DNA from: JAYUKV01 sp043764135
GTDB lineage: Bacteria > Patescibacteriota > JACMRA01
NCBI GenBank assembly: GCA_043764135.1
Contig: JAYUKV010000083.1
Coordinates: 1 to 11,474 of the forward strand
DNA: 11,474 bases
Direction: 5' to 3'
The notes below the pieces were generated by a model that had not been told where the DNA came from, ran no database searches, and saw only the letters and a list, made by a program, of their open reading frames with translations. Below, piece after piece: positions 5,604 through 11,474 of this stretch. The position numbers were made by a program, and so were the translations under genes. How positions within the stretch are numbered: position 1 is the first letter of the stretch; each line of letters starts with the position of its first letter.

Positions 5604-6395
5604 TTACTTAGCCGCGACCTTCGATTTTGTTTTGATGAAACCTTTGGTCTGAATGTTCGTATCAGATACTTCGCTTACACTTATTTCAGAGTTATCAGCT
5701 TGTACTTCAACGATTTCGGATGGGTTAGTTTCAACTGCAATTTCGTCAGTAATAGGTTGAACTTGCAAAACTTCATCAGCTTTGTCAGTTGCAACTTCTT
5801 CAGAAGTGGTCAAAACCTCAGCAACAGGTGCTTCAGCTTCGACAACTTCAGTAGCGACCAGCTCTTCATTCGAAGGCTTAGCCTTAGTAAGAGCTTTTGC
5901 TTTGTCTAGCAATGCAAGAGCTGTTATTTTTAGGCTGTTCAATTTGGATTGAGCTTTTCCTTGGTAGGAAGTAAGATCAATACGTCGAACTGCAGCTTCC
6001 AAATCATTTAGGTCTGATCTCACTGAGTTAAACTCAGCTACAGGTAGCTGACCGCTATTTACCATGTTTGTCACAGAAATACCTGTAACAATACCCAGTA
6101 AAAGCGCATTCTGATGAGATGCAGCTGTTACCCAAAGGAGAGTAACTAGCGCAGTCTTAGAAAGGGTTTTAAAGGAGTAATTACCGAGCACGGCGTCTTT
6201 TTCTTTCACATCTCGACTCTCGAAGAATTTAATTACACCATAACCTGGCGCAAGAACACTCCCCAAGGGTAGCAATGCAGCAATTGCTGCGATGCTTGCG
6301 ATTTGCGTATCTGAAAAAGTCACTTTTTGTTCAGTCATTTTTAACTTCCCTAATTGATTCATTCTGGACCTTTTATAATTTGCCATGAAAAACAT
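5604..6395 (-). CDS. unknown membrane protein with long acidic C-terminal tail
   Basis: I do not recognise this 263-residue protein. After a basic N-terminus it has two hydrophobic regions: about 31-57, rich in Ala and Ile (IASIAAIAALLPLGSVLAPG), and about 79-112 (LSKTALVTLLWVTAASHQNALLLGIVTGIS). A short charged helix follows (124-140, possible coiled coil), then an Ala/Leu/Lys helix (145-173). The tail of about 75 residues is rich in Glu, Val, Ala and Thr (176-250) and probably disordered, ending in a basic stretch (GFIKTKSKVAAK). The gene is visibly richer in G and C than its neighbours, with many GC-ending codons, which may mean transfer or strong expression. The first ATG (6395) is favoured because a TATAAT box ends 10 bases upstream; ATG at 6338 (MTEQKVTF) has AGGGAAG at SD spacing and is the alternative. 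It has its own terminator. Confidence 0.75.
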   Translation of the reverse strand: MFFMANYKRSRMNQLGKLKMTEQKVTFSDTQIASIAAIAALLPLGSVLAPGYGVIKFFESRDVKEKDAVLGNYSFKTLSKTALVTLLWVTAASHQNALLLGIVTGISVTNMVNSGQLPVAEFNSVRSDLNDLEAAVRRIDLTSYQGKAQSKLNSLKITALALLDKAKALTKAKPSNEELVATEVVEAEAPVAEVLTTSEEVATDKADEVLQVQPITDEIAVETNPSEIVEVQADNSEISVSEVSDTNIQTKGFIKTKSKVAAK

Positions 6396-6405
6396 AAAAT
6401 GTCAA

Positions 6406-6411
6406 ATTATA
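6406..6411 (-). promoter_or_regulatory. -10 box of the acidic-tail membrane protein gene
   Basis: Perfect TATAAT on the minus strand. The expected start is about four bases before the ATG at 6395. No convincing -35 lies at 16-18 nt; TTGTTT occurs at a 19-nt spacing. Confidence 0.45.
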
Positions 6412-6455
6412 GTATGTAACAGTGATATTAAAACAAGGATTCATGGAAAATAGAT

Positions 6456-6489
6456 AATAAATACACACCCTAATGGGTGTATATTTATT
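6456..6489 (-). terminator. hairpin terminator of the ribosomal protein operon
   Basis: AATAAATACACACCC (6456-6470) pairs with GGGTGTATATTTATT (6475-6489) at 14 of 15 positions around a TAAT loop. It lies five bases after the bL20 stop codon. The T-rich sequence after the stem on the minus strand (TATTATCTATTTT) is interrupted, so termination may be partial. Confidence 0.7.
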
Positions 6490-6493
6490 GTTT

Positions 6494-7330
6494 TTAGGCA
6501 ACATCTTGGCCTTTGTGTAATTCATCTTGTAGAACTTTTAATTCTTCGAATTTACCATCTGCTGCTAATCTCGATTGTCTAGACCATGTTACTGGGTTAT
6601 GAATCGAATAATTAGATCCAGCTTCAGCTAAAATCTTTCTTAAATTCTCTACATCAGAATTAGCAAGATCTTCATAAGTCATGATTTCATTGTTATGCAA
6701 TAATTTTTCAATTGCAGGTCCAATTCCTTCAATCTTTTTTAGATCATCAGCTTTTTTATCTGAAGTTACTTCTACTTTTTTAGGAGCTGAAGCTTCTTCT
6801 TTAACTTCTGCAACCTTAGGAGTTTGAACAACTTCTTCAATAGCTTCAATTACCTCATCTTTTGATTCGATGTGATTTTCTGAAGTTTTTACAATTTTAG
6901 AGGTAGTTTCTTCTTTTGGTGCAGTGATTTTTGCCTTTGGTTTTGATTCAACTTTAGATTCTGTTGGTGTGTATTTAGCACCTTCAACAGTTGCTACAAT
7001 AACTTTAAAACCTTCGATATCAGAAATAGCGATTTCAGAAATCATCTTTCTGTTAATCTTAAGCTCAGATTTGTTTAATAATCCAGCGAATCTAGAATAG
7101 TTAAGTTCAGATCCAATAAAGTCTAATGCTCCATTGATTCTTTGAATCCATAACTGTCTAAAATCTCTCTTTCTTAACTTTCTTGATGCATAAGCATTAT
7201 CGTCAGCTTTTAATAGTCTTTGTTTTGCTAATCTAAAAGTAGATTTTCCTTTCGCATTGAAACCCTTTGCTCTTTTGAGTAAGTAATTCCTTCTTTTACT
7301 TGCGGCAGTACCTCTTTTAACTCTAGACAT
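6494..7330 (-). CDS. rplT: ribosomal protein bL20 with C-terminal helix-hairpin-helix extension
   Basis: bL20 binds 23S rRNA early in 50S assembly. Residues 1-117 are a complete bL20: basic MSRVKRGTAASKRRNYLLKRAKGF..., then RKRDFRQLWIQRINGA (53-68) and YSRFAGLLNKSEL (78-90). The usual length is about 118. Here a low-complexity linker of alternating basic and acidic segments (about 118-193) leads to an added domain (194-274). That domain has DDLKKIEGIGPAIEKLL with the HhH Gly-x-Gly turn, a second helical repeat (YEDLANSDVENLRKILAEAG), and a final NPVTWSRQSRLAADGKFEELKVLQDEL. This tail closely resembles the one I know at the C-terminus of bL21 in Bacteroidetes. bL20 and bL21 touch each other in the 50S subunit, so the domain may sit in a similar place. 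The ATG starts one base after the bL35 stop, so translation is probably coupled. The gene ends the operon. Confidence 0.93.
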   Translation of the reverse strand: MSRVKRGTAASKRRNYLLKRAKGFNAKGKSTFRLAKQRLLKADDNAYASRKLRKRDFRQLWIQRINGALDFIGSELNYSRFAGLLNKSELKINRKMISEIAISDIEGFKVIVATVEGAKYTPTESKVESKPKAKITAPKEETTSKIVKTSENHIESKDEVIEAIEEVVQTPKVAEVKEEASAPKKVEVTSDKKADDLKKIEGIGPAIEKLLHNNEIMTYEDLANSDVENLRKILAEAGSNYSIHNPVTWSRQSRLAADGKFEELKVLQDELHKGQDVA

Positions 7331-7331
7331 A

Positions 7332-7544
7332 TTACATTACTGATTTATATTTATTAAAAGCTTTACCAAGAACTGAGTTCTTTTTTGCTTTTAATTTACG
7401 TGTTCTAGATTTCTTAATCAATCTGTGGTTGTCATTAATTCTGTTAACAATAAGTTTTCCAGTTTTTTTGTCACCACCATTAGTGATCTTGATTCTTTTA
7501 ACTACGCCTTTTCTTGTTTTAGCACGCATTTTTTTGATAGCCAT
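7332..7544 (-). CDS. rpmI: 50S ribosomal protein bL35
   Basis: The 70-residue basic protein has the bL35 pattern: MAIKKMRAKTRKGVVKRIKIT at the start, a central GK(L/I) segment, the HRLIKKSRTRKLKAKKN core, and a C-terminal Lys/Tyr-rich end. bL35 is a small 50S protein. It precedes bL20 with one base between genes, which is the usual bL35-bL20 pair. The infC gene (IF3) that commonly stands before the pair is absent here, replaced by bL33. The start follows an AT-rich leader (AATAGAATCAT) with no Shine-Dalgarno sequence. Confidence 0.9.
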   Translation of the reverse strand: MAIKKMRAKTRKGVVKRIKITNGGDKKTGKLIVNRINDNHRLIKKSRTRKLKAKKNSVLGKAFNKYKSVM

Positions 7545-7552
7545 ATATGATT

Positions 7553-7750
7553 CTATTTATATTTAGTTTCAGTGTAGGCTGTGTGCTTTTTAAGGATTGG
7601 GTTGTACTTTTTAAGCACTAACTTCTTTCCTGGAGTAGCAGTTTTACCTGTACCTTTTGATTTATTCTTTACATATCTATGCATAACTTTTTTGCCATTG
7701 GCATCAGTTTCAACAGAGACAAGTAAGATTTTAGTTTTTTGCCAAGCCAT
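7553..7750 (-). CDS. rpmG: 50S ribosomal protein bL33, zinc-free form
   Basis: The 65-residue protein carries the bL33 fold signature: KTKILLVSVET near the start and GKKLVLKKYNPILKKHTAYTETKYK at the end, comparable to the LELKKFDP...HVIYKEAKIK end of E. coli bL33. It has no cysteines, so it is the C-minus form that does not bind zinc. It sits in the 50S near the E site. Eight bases separate it from bL35 downstream and two bases from uS2 upstream, so it is co-transcribed with them. The central loop (NKSKGTGKTATPGKK) is slightly longer than usual. Confidence 0.85.
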   Translation of the reverse strand: MAWQKTKILLVSVETDANGKKVMHRYVKNKSKGTGKTATPGKKLVLKKYNPILKKHTAYTETKYK

Positions 7751-7752
7751 AC

Positions 7753-8523
7753 TTATTTAATAATATTAGTATTAGTTGTTTCTTTATCATCTTCTTTTAC
7801 AATAACTTGAGCTGAAGCGGATTCAAACCCTTCATTGTAAGCAGAGACTAGAGTTTGCAGTACTAATTCAACAGCTTTTGTTGAGTTTGTATTAATACAT
7901 ACAGTAGACTTAAGATCATCAGGCAAGAAAACAGTTGAGGTATTAGTAAGTGCAATAACTGGAACGCCTAGTTTTTGAGCTTCTTTGATTGCGACTTTGT
8001 TTTCGTCAGCATCAAGCACAATTACAGCGCCAGGTCTATTACTTTTCATTGGTACAAGTCCGTCAAAAATAGCTCTTAATTTATCAAGTTGTCTATTAAT
8101 AGACAATTGTTCGTTACGAGCTAATTTTGAGAAGAACTCTGTATTGGTTACAATTTTTTCCTTTTTCTCTTTATCCTTAAGAGTTTTTCGGATTGTTGAC
8201 CAGTTTGTTAGAGTTCCACCTAACCAACGATTATTCACATAAGGCATTGGCAAAGTAAATGTTGTTGAAACACCTTGCACAAGAGGGCTTACATGTTTGG
8301 AAGTACCTACTAATAGAACTTGTCTTTTCTTTGAACCTAATCTTTTTAGGGTTTCAATGGAATTTTCAATAGCAGTATTTGTTTGAGAGAGATCTATCAA
8401 ACAAAGTCCTTTTGAAAACCCATAAACTTTTGATCTTAACCTAGGGTTAAGTTTACTCTTTCTGTTACCACGATGGGCACCAACTTGGAATAAACTCATT
8501 AAGCTAATTTGATTGGTATTCAT
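7753..8523 (-). CDS. rpsB: 30S ribosomal protein uS2
   Basis: uS2 binds late to the 30S between head and body and helps recruit bS1 in bacteria that have it. The 256 residues are near the usual ~240. Recognisable blocks are FQVGAHRGNRKSKLNPRLRSKVYGFSKG (12-39; typical AGVHFGHQ is altered to VGAHRGN), CLIDLSQT (41-48), VLLVGTSK (69-76), NNRWLGGTLTNWSTI (97-111) and AVIVLDADENKVAIKEAQKLGVPVIAL (166-192). The C-terminal part (about 193-256) is less conserved and ends in an Asp/Glu/Thr/Asn-rich tail. The gene lacks its common partner tsf (EF-Ts) and is instead in the L10 operon. It begins 29 bases after the bL12 stop, with no Shine-Dalgarno sequence. Confidence 0.93.
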   Translation of the reverse strand: MNTNQISLMSLFQVGAHRGNRKSKLNPRLRSKVYGFSKGLCLIDLSQTNTAIENSIETLKRLGSKKRQVLLVGTSKHVSPLVQGVSTTFTLPMPYVNNRWLGGTLTNWSTIRKTLKDKEKKEKIVTNTEFFSKLARNEQLSINRQLDKLRAIFDGLVPMKSNRPGAVIVLDADENKVAIKEAQKLGVPVIALTNTSTVFLPDDLKSTVCINTNSTKAVELVLQTLVSAYNEGFESASAQVIVKEDDKETTNTNIIK

Positions 8524-8552
8524 AATCGTTTTGGGTTTTGTGTTTGAATAAA

Positions 8553-8933
8553 TTATTCAACAGATACAGTTGCACCTGCTGCAGATAATGCATTCTTTAA
8601 TTTTTCAGCTTCATCCTTAGATACATTTTCAGCAACTACGAATGGAGCAGATTCTACTTTAGTTTTTGCATCTCCTAAACCTAGGTTTAAGATTGTTTTA
8701 ACTTCTTTGATTACTGAAATTTTCTTGTCAGCTGGTACATCAGTTACTTTAACAGTAAATTCAGTTTTCTCAGCAACAGCTTCAGCAGCAGCAGCCGGAG
8801 CTCCTGCAGCAGCAACTGCAACTGGAGCAGCAGCGCTAACTCCAAAAGTTTCTTCGATAGCTGTTACTAATTCAGCAGCTTCGATAAGAGTTAATTCTTT
8901 TAATTGATCGATGATTGTGTTTACTTTAGACAT
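8553..8933 (-). CDS. rplL: ribosomal stalk protein bL12 (L7/L12)
   Basis: bL12 forms dimers on uL10 and recruits and stimulates translational GTPases. The 126-residue protein has the N-terminal dimerisation domain (1-33, IIDQLKELTLIEAAELVTAIEETFGV), an Ala/Pro/Val hinge (34-55) and the C-terminal domain (57-126) with DVPADKKISVIKEVKTILNLGLGDAK, the factor-contacting surface. The alanine-rich hinge makes the local DNA GC-rich. It follows uL10 after 24 bases, the near-universal arrangement that supports several copies of bL12 per uL10. No Shine-Dalgarno sequence is seen before the ATG; the leader is A/T only. Confidence 0.96.
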   Translation of the reverse strand: MSKVNTIIDQLKELTLIEAAELVTAIEETFGVSAAAPVAVAAAGAPAAAAEAVAEKTEFTVKVTDVPADKKISVIKEVKTILNLGLGDAKTKVESAPFVVAENVSKDEAEKLKNALSAAGATVSVE

Positions 8934-8957
8934 ATTAATATATTATAATTTAATAGT

Positions 8958-9488
8958 TTAAGATAATGTTTTAGAGTATGCGTTAACACCTCTAGCAACA
9001 GAAGCTGGAATTTCTTTAACAGAAATAGCAATCTTGGCTGTAATTGAGTTGATAGCTCCAGCAATTTTTGCCAATGATTCTTCTTTCGTTGAAACATTAG
9101 ACAATTGAATTGTTTGAGCTCTATTATAAAATTCACCATTTACAACAGAACCTAAAATTGAAATACTATCAGAATACTCTTTAAGTACTTTTGTGATAAT
9201 TTTAGGAACCGTTACTTCATCAGAATTGTTTCCATCAAGTAAGTAAGAGACATAAGTCGGACCTACTAGCTTTGGAGCACCTTCAAAAGTTTTGTTGATT
9301 AATGTGTTTTTAATAACTTGTACTTTAACTCCAGAATTTCTTAGTTCTCTTCTCATAGATGTGTTAGACACAGAATTTAAAGATGACTGAGAATCTTTTG
9401 TTGTAAGTAAAACTACAGCTTTTTGACTTGCTATCTCCGAGTTAAGTTCAGCAAATATTGCTTCCTTTTTAATTCTTGTGATAGCCAT
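8958..9488 (-). CDS. rplJ: 50S ribosomal protein uL10
   Basis: uL10 anchors the bL12 dimers to 23S rRNA helix 42. The start is taken as the ATG at 9488 (MAITRIKKEAIFAEL, 176 residues) rather than an in-frame TTG 21 bases upstream, because the family begins this way. Seen blocks are AVVLLTTKD, MRRELRNSGVKVQVIKNTLI (typical core) and LDGNNSDEVTVPKIITKVLKEYSDSISILGSVVNGEFY. The C-terminal bL12-binding helix is relatively short. It is the first gene of the operon, without uL11 and uL1, which usually precede it. A probable autoregulatory leader lies upstream. The spacer before the ATG is A/T-rich without a Shine-Dalgarno sequence. Confidence 0.93.
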   Translation of the reverse strand: MAITRIKKEAIFAELNSEIASQKAVVLLTTKDSQSSLNSVSNTSMRRELRNSGVKVQVIKNTLINKTFEGAPKLVGPTYVSYLLDGNNSDEVTVPKIITKVLKEYSDSISILGSVVNGEFYNRAQTIQLSNVSTKEESLAKIAGAINSITAKIAISVKEIPASVARGVNAYSKTLS

Positions 9489-9536
9489 AATCTTAATTAT
9501 TTTTTTCAAGGTAACTATGAGATTTTATTTTTTCTC

Positions 9537-9622
9537 TTGCAGGAGCCAAATATGAGTTAACATAATTGAATTTCAAAACACTTAAATGTTTCTCCGACAG
9601 TCTTAGAACCTTGTATCATTAA
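9537..9622 (-). promoter_or_regulatory. probable uL10 autoregulatory mRNA leader
   Basis: In many bacteria the uL10-bL12 complex binds its own leader, which mimics its rRNA site with a kink-turn. On the minus strand this leader has TAAGACTGTCGGAG (GGAG at 9595-9592), an inner hairpin AAACA-TTTAAG-TGTTT, and GGCTCCTGC (CTCC at 9545-9542) closing a GGAG/CTCC stem. The AGAC next to unpaired bases beside the stem fits the known motif in general form, but I could not align it. A minus-strand TTGACA at 9647-9642 may be its -35, yet no -10 at 16-18 nt stands out. Confidence 0.5.
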
Positions 9623-9654
9623 TTACTTTATAATTCTAAATTGTCAATTAATTT

Positions 9655-9693
9655 TTGACATTTTTTGACATTTTTTACTCAACATACTATAAA
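9655..9693 (+). promoter_or_regulatory. promoter of the 371-residue protein gene, with doubled -35 box
   Basis: TTGACA occurs at 9655-9660 and again at 9665-9670 within a tandem 10-bp repeat (TTTTTTGACA-like). The second has a 17-nt spacer to TATAAA (9688-9693), so it is the functional -35. Start expected near 9700, leaving a ~36-nt leader with GAGG at Shine-Dalgarno distance from the ATG at 9736. Confidence 0.75.
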
Positions 9694-9735
9694 CTATTTT
9701 AGTTTAGTTTGTATTCAATACACATTGAGGCTCAA

Positions 9736-10851
9736 ATGGCTAAAACAATTAAGTTTGTTGATCATGAACACTGGCGCGAATTCAAAAATTCTTGCGCTCG
9801 TTTCATGAGAAGTATAGATCCTGTATTTATGAGTGAGAAAGCTCAACATATTTTTCCGGATAAAAATTCAAGTCGCGAAGGTTTCTACTCAATACCTATG
9901 GTTGCGATGATGATTAGTCTTGGATTTGAAAATCTGGACACTTTGAATAACATCGAACACACTATTGGTGAAAAAAAAGTAGAAAAAATTTACTTCTACT
10001 TTTTATCCCTTCAAATTGACAGAGATAAAATCCTTACAACAGTAATGGGTAACTGGTCTAAGTGCCCACCAATCCTTCGTGAACTATTTCAGAAATACAA
10101 TCCTAGTTTGCATTTTGCAAACAGTCCCTACAATCCAGATATCAAAAATATGGAAGATGAATTTGAATGCGAATCAACATTTCAAGATGATACGCCTGTA
10201 AATCTAACTCAATGGGATGTCGCTTTTTCCAAATTTATCCTTCAATACATGGATGAATTCAAAGGGCTAAAATCTAACCTTGATATTAAGGCTCACTTTG
10301 TTAATGGACAATGTAATAATCACTTTCTCCTTAATGGCCGAGCGCAAAAAGTAAATGGAACACAATTTACAGCTCACTGCAATCTGGTTAAAAAGTATGC
10401 TTTGAAAAACAAAACTCTTTTTGATTTCAAAGGTGATCGGATTTTTTACAATGAGTATTTAGTAGTTCTGCAGGGTATTCTAATTCTTTTCCCATATGAA
10501 GAGTCAGTATTAACTCAGTTCGCAAATAATGAGATGGAAGCTTTTAAAAACCCCACTTCTAAAAAGGAAAAATTAGTAGCACCTACTGAATCTCAAATCC
10601 CAGATTCATCCAAACCTGATCATGACTTGAATGTTGGAATTCCAAAAAACTATATCGAGGCAAAGCAGAGACAGTTAAACGAAGAAAGTCCAGACCAAAA
10701 TCTAAAACCCAGTAAAGCTCTAACTCAGCTTGAAATAGGAATTGTGGACATCTTGGCTGAGTCAATACAACTAGACAAAACCCAAGTCAGACTACTCAAA
10801 GAAACATTAACTAGTATGCCAGTTTTGGAATACTTTTTGAGTAAACTTTAA
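9736..10851 (+). CDS. unrecognised 371-residue soluble protein
   Basis: I do not recognise this protein. The ATG at 9736 (MAKTIKFVDHEHWREFKNSC) is chosen over an in-frame TTG at 9709, because GAGG precedes it at the right distance and the promoter fits. Residues about 1-130 are mixed charged and hydrophobic, with a possible helical domain (GFYSIPMVAMMISLGFENLDTLNNIEHTIGEKKVEKIYFYFLSLQ split in two helices). Residues about 160-270 form a second, likely globular, part ending in YNEYLVVLQGILILFPYEESV. A polar, Pro/Ser/Lys-rich linker follows (about 275-335) and then a short helical end (LTQLEIGIVDILAESIQL...EYFLSKL). There is no signal peptide or long membrane helix. It is a single-gene unit with a strong promoter and its own terminator, divergent from the ribosomal operon. 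Confidence 0.8.
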   Translation: MAKTIKFVDHEHWREFKNSCARFMRSIDPVFMSEKAQHIFPDKNSSREGFYSIPMVAMMISLGFENLDTLNNIEHTIGEKKVEKIYFYFLSLQIDRDKILTTVMGNWSKCPPILRELFQKYNPSLHFANSPYNPDIKNMEDEFECESTFQDDTPVNLTQWDVAFSKFILQYMDEFKGLKSNLDIKAHFVNGQCNNHFLLNGRAQKVNGTQFTAHCNLVKKYALKNKTLFDFKGDRIFYNEYLVVLQGILILFPYEESVLTQFANNEMEAFKNPTSKKEKLVAPTESQIPDSSKPDHDLNVGIPKNYIEAKQRQLNEESPDQNLKPSKALTQLEIGIVDILAESIQLDKTQVRLLKETLTSMPVLEYFLSKL

Positions 10852-10865
10852 CAACGGTTAGTTAA

Positions 10866-10895
10866 ATCTTCTTATTTAAGAAGATATTTTTTTAT
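10866..10895 (+). terminator. intrinsic terminator after the 371-residue protein gene
   Basis: ATCTTCTT (10866-10873) pairs with AAGAAGAT (10878-10885) around an ATTT loop, followed by ATTTTTTTATT. It lies 14 bases after the stop codon. The stem is AT-rich but the U-tract is long. Confidence 0.8.
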
Positions 10896-11021
10896 TAAAT
10901 TTTGGCCAATTATGTAGAATTCTAGTCTCTAAAGAAACAAAATATAGTCCATATTCAGACAGTTACGATACGATGTTATCAGTTAATATTGTTATTAATT
11001 GGCAGCTTTGCCTAAGTTCTA

Positions 11022-11051
11022 TTGACAAAAAACTAAATTTTTTACTATTCT
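11022..11051 (+). promoter_or_regulatory. tRNA-Ser promoter
   Basis: Consensus TTGACA (11022-11027), 18-nt spacer, TATTCT (11046-11051). The expected start, near 11058, is about nine bases before the mature tRNA 5' end. Confidence 0.6.
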
Positions 11052-11066
11052 TACTATATCAACTAA

Positions 11067-11153
11067 GGAAGTGTGGCCGAGTGGTTGAAGGCAACAGTCT
11101 TGAAAACTGTCAGGTGATGAGCCTCGCGAGTTCGAATCTCGCCGCTTCCTCCA
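11067..11153 (+). tRNA. tRNA-Ser(UGA), CCA encoded
   Basis: The acceptor GGAAGTG (11067-11073) pairs with CGCTTCC (11143-11149). The D arm is GCC/GGC, and the anticodon arm ACAGT/ACTGT holds loop CTTGAAA with anticodon TGA (11101-11103), reading UCA and possibly other UCN codons. A long variable arm of 15 nt (11111-11125, AGG/CCT stem), typical of type II tRNAs, fits serine. The T arm is GCGAG/CTCGC around TTCGAAT. CCA is encoded (11151-11153). The discriminator base is T (11150), whereas bacterial tRNA-Ser nearly always has G, an oddity. It has its own promoter and terminator. Confidence 0.95.
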
Positions 11154-11157
11154 TCAT

Positions 11158-11185
11158 AAATAATCCCTAATCGGGATTATTTTTG
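11158..11185 (+). terminator. intrinsic terminator after tRNA-Ser
   Basis: AAATAATCCC (11158-11167) pairs with GGGATTATTT (11173-11182) around TAATC, 10 bp, and the 3' arm runs into TTTTTG. It starts four bases after the tRNA CCA. Confidence 0.85.
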
Positions 11186-11474
11186 TTATCTATATACTTT
11201 ATTTATTCATAAAGCAGAGCACTTTCCTAATTAACAAAAATATGATAAAATGACAAAAAATCACAATCGTAAAGCCGCGATCTCCGATTCAATGGTTGAC
11301 TTGTCCTAACGTTTGTGAATTAAGAGTGTTGTATATTATATGCAACTTATCCAATAGTCACTTGACAACTCAACCAAAAAAAAAAACAATCCAAACAGTT
11401 ATCTTTTCAAGTCAATTTAACAAATTCATAAAATAACTATTTTAATAATTTATTATTAAGCAACTTAAATGAGT
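11186..11474. other. terminal region with no convincing gene
   Basis: This AT-rich stretch contains an 11-13 nt A-run and scattered TTGACA/TTGACT and TATAAT-like words on both strands, without a well-spaced pair. A 19-codon ORF (11250-11309, MTKNHNRKAAISDSMVDLS) has a locally higher GC content but no supporting signal. It may be the upstream region of a gene beyond the window. Confidence 0.4.

Noticed and set aside
8707..8907. Alanine-rich plus-strand ORF opposite bL12
   Set aside because: It is the antisense reading of the Ala-rich hinge of bL12.
10973..11170. 65-codon plus-strand ORF
   Set aside because: It runs through the tRNA-Ser gene and its promoter; it is a chance frame.
11250..11309. 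19-residue ORF MTKNHNRKAAISDSMVDLS
   Set aside because: Too short, with no promoter pair, ribosome binding site or recognisable match.
1..11474. CRISPR array or cas genes
   Set aside because: No regularly spaced direct repeats were seen; the only Cas-related gene is tnpB.

Overview
The window is AT-rich and gene-dense, and the coding genes read under the standard bacterial code. All eleven intact genes plus the 3' part of the broken tnpA end in TAA. Shine-Dalgarno sequences are mostly absent or weak, and several promoters place the transcript start at or within a few bases of the start codon. Small genes, a Cys-free bL33 and the odd ribosomal protein grouping suggest a small-genome bacterium, plausibly of the candidate phyla radiation (Patescibacteria). 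That placement is inference; nothing here fixes the phylum.

Layout. Positions 1-217 hold a perfect 26-nt palindrome and a 41-codon membrane-peptide ORF of uncertain reality. From 218 to about 2285 lies an IS200/IS605-type transposon: a structured right end with a probable guide (omega) RNA, an intact TnpB nuclease on the minus strand, back-to-back overlapping promoters, and a Y1 transposase gene tnpA on the plus strand. tnpA is broken by two short inserts (61 and 43 nt); removing them restores a complete transposase. A third related insert (42 nt) extends the N-terminus of tnpB in frame. All three share an architecture: a stem-loop whose 3' arm ends in AGG(G), then AA(A)CC(C/T).

Next come an HU-type DNA-binding protein with a textbook promoter, a 22-bp perfect hairpin, a MscS-type mechanosensitive channel (-), a TRM11-like RNA methyltransferase (+), a membrane-anchored CAP-domain protein (+) and an unknown membrane protein with a long acidic tail (-).

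The minus-strand operon 9488 to 6494 is uL10-bL12-uS2-bL33-bL35-bL20, preceded by a probable L10 autoregulatory leader and closed by a hairpin terminator. bL20 carries a long linker and a C-terminal helix-hairpin-helix domain of the kind I associate with Bacteroidetes bL21. Divergent from the operon is an unrecognised 371-residue protein with its own promoter and terminator, then tRNA-Ser(UGA) with promoter and terminator. The last ~290 bases show no convincing gene.

The strongest novelty candidates are the family of short structured inserts inside the transposon genes and the bL20-HhH fusion.
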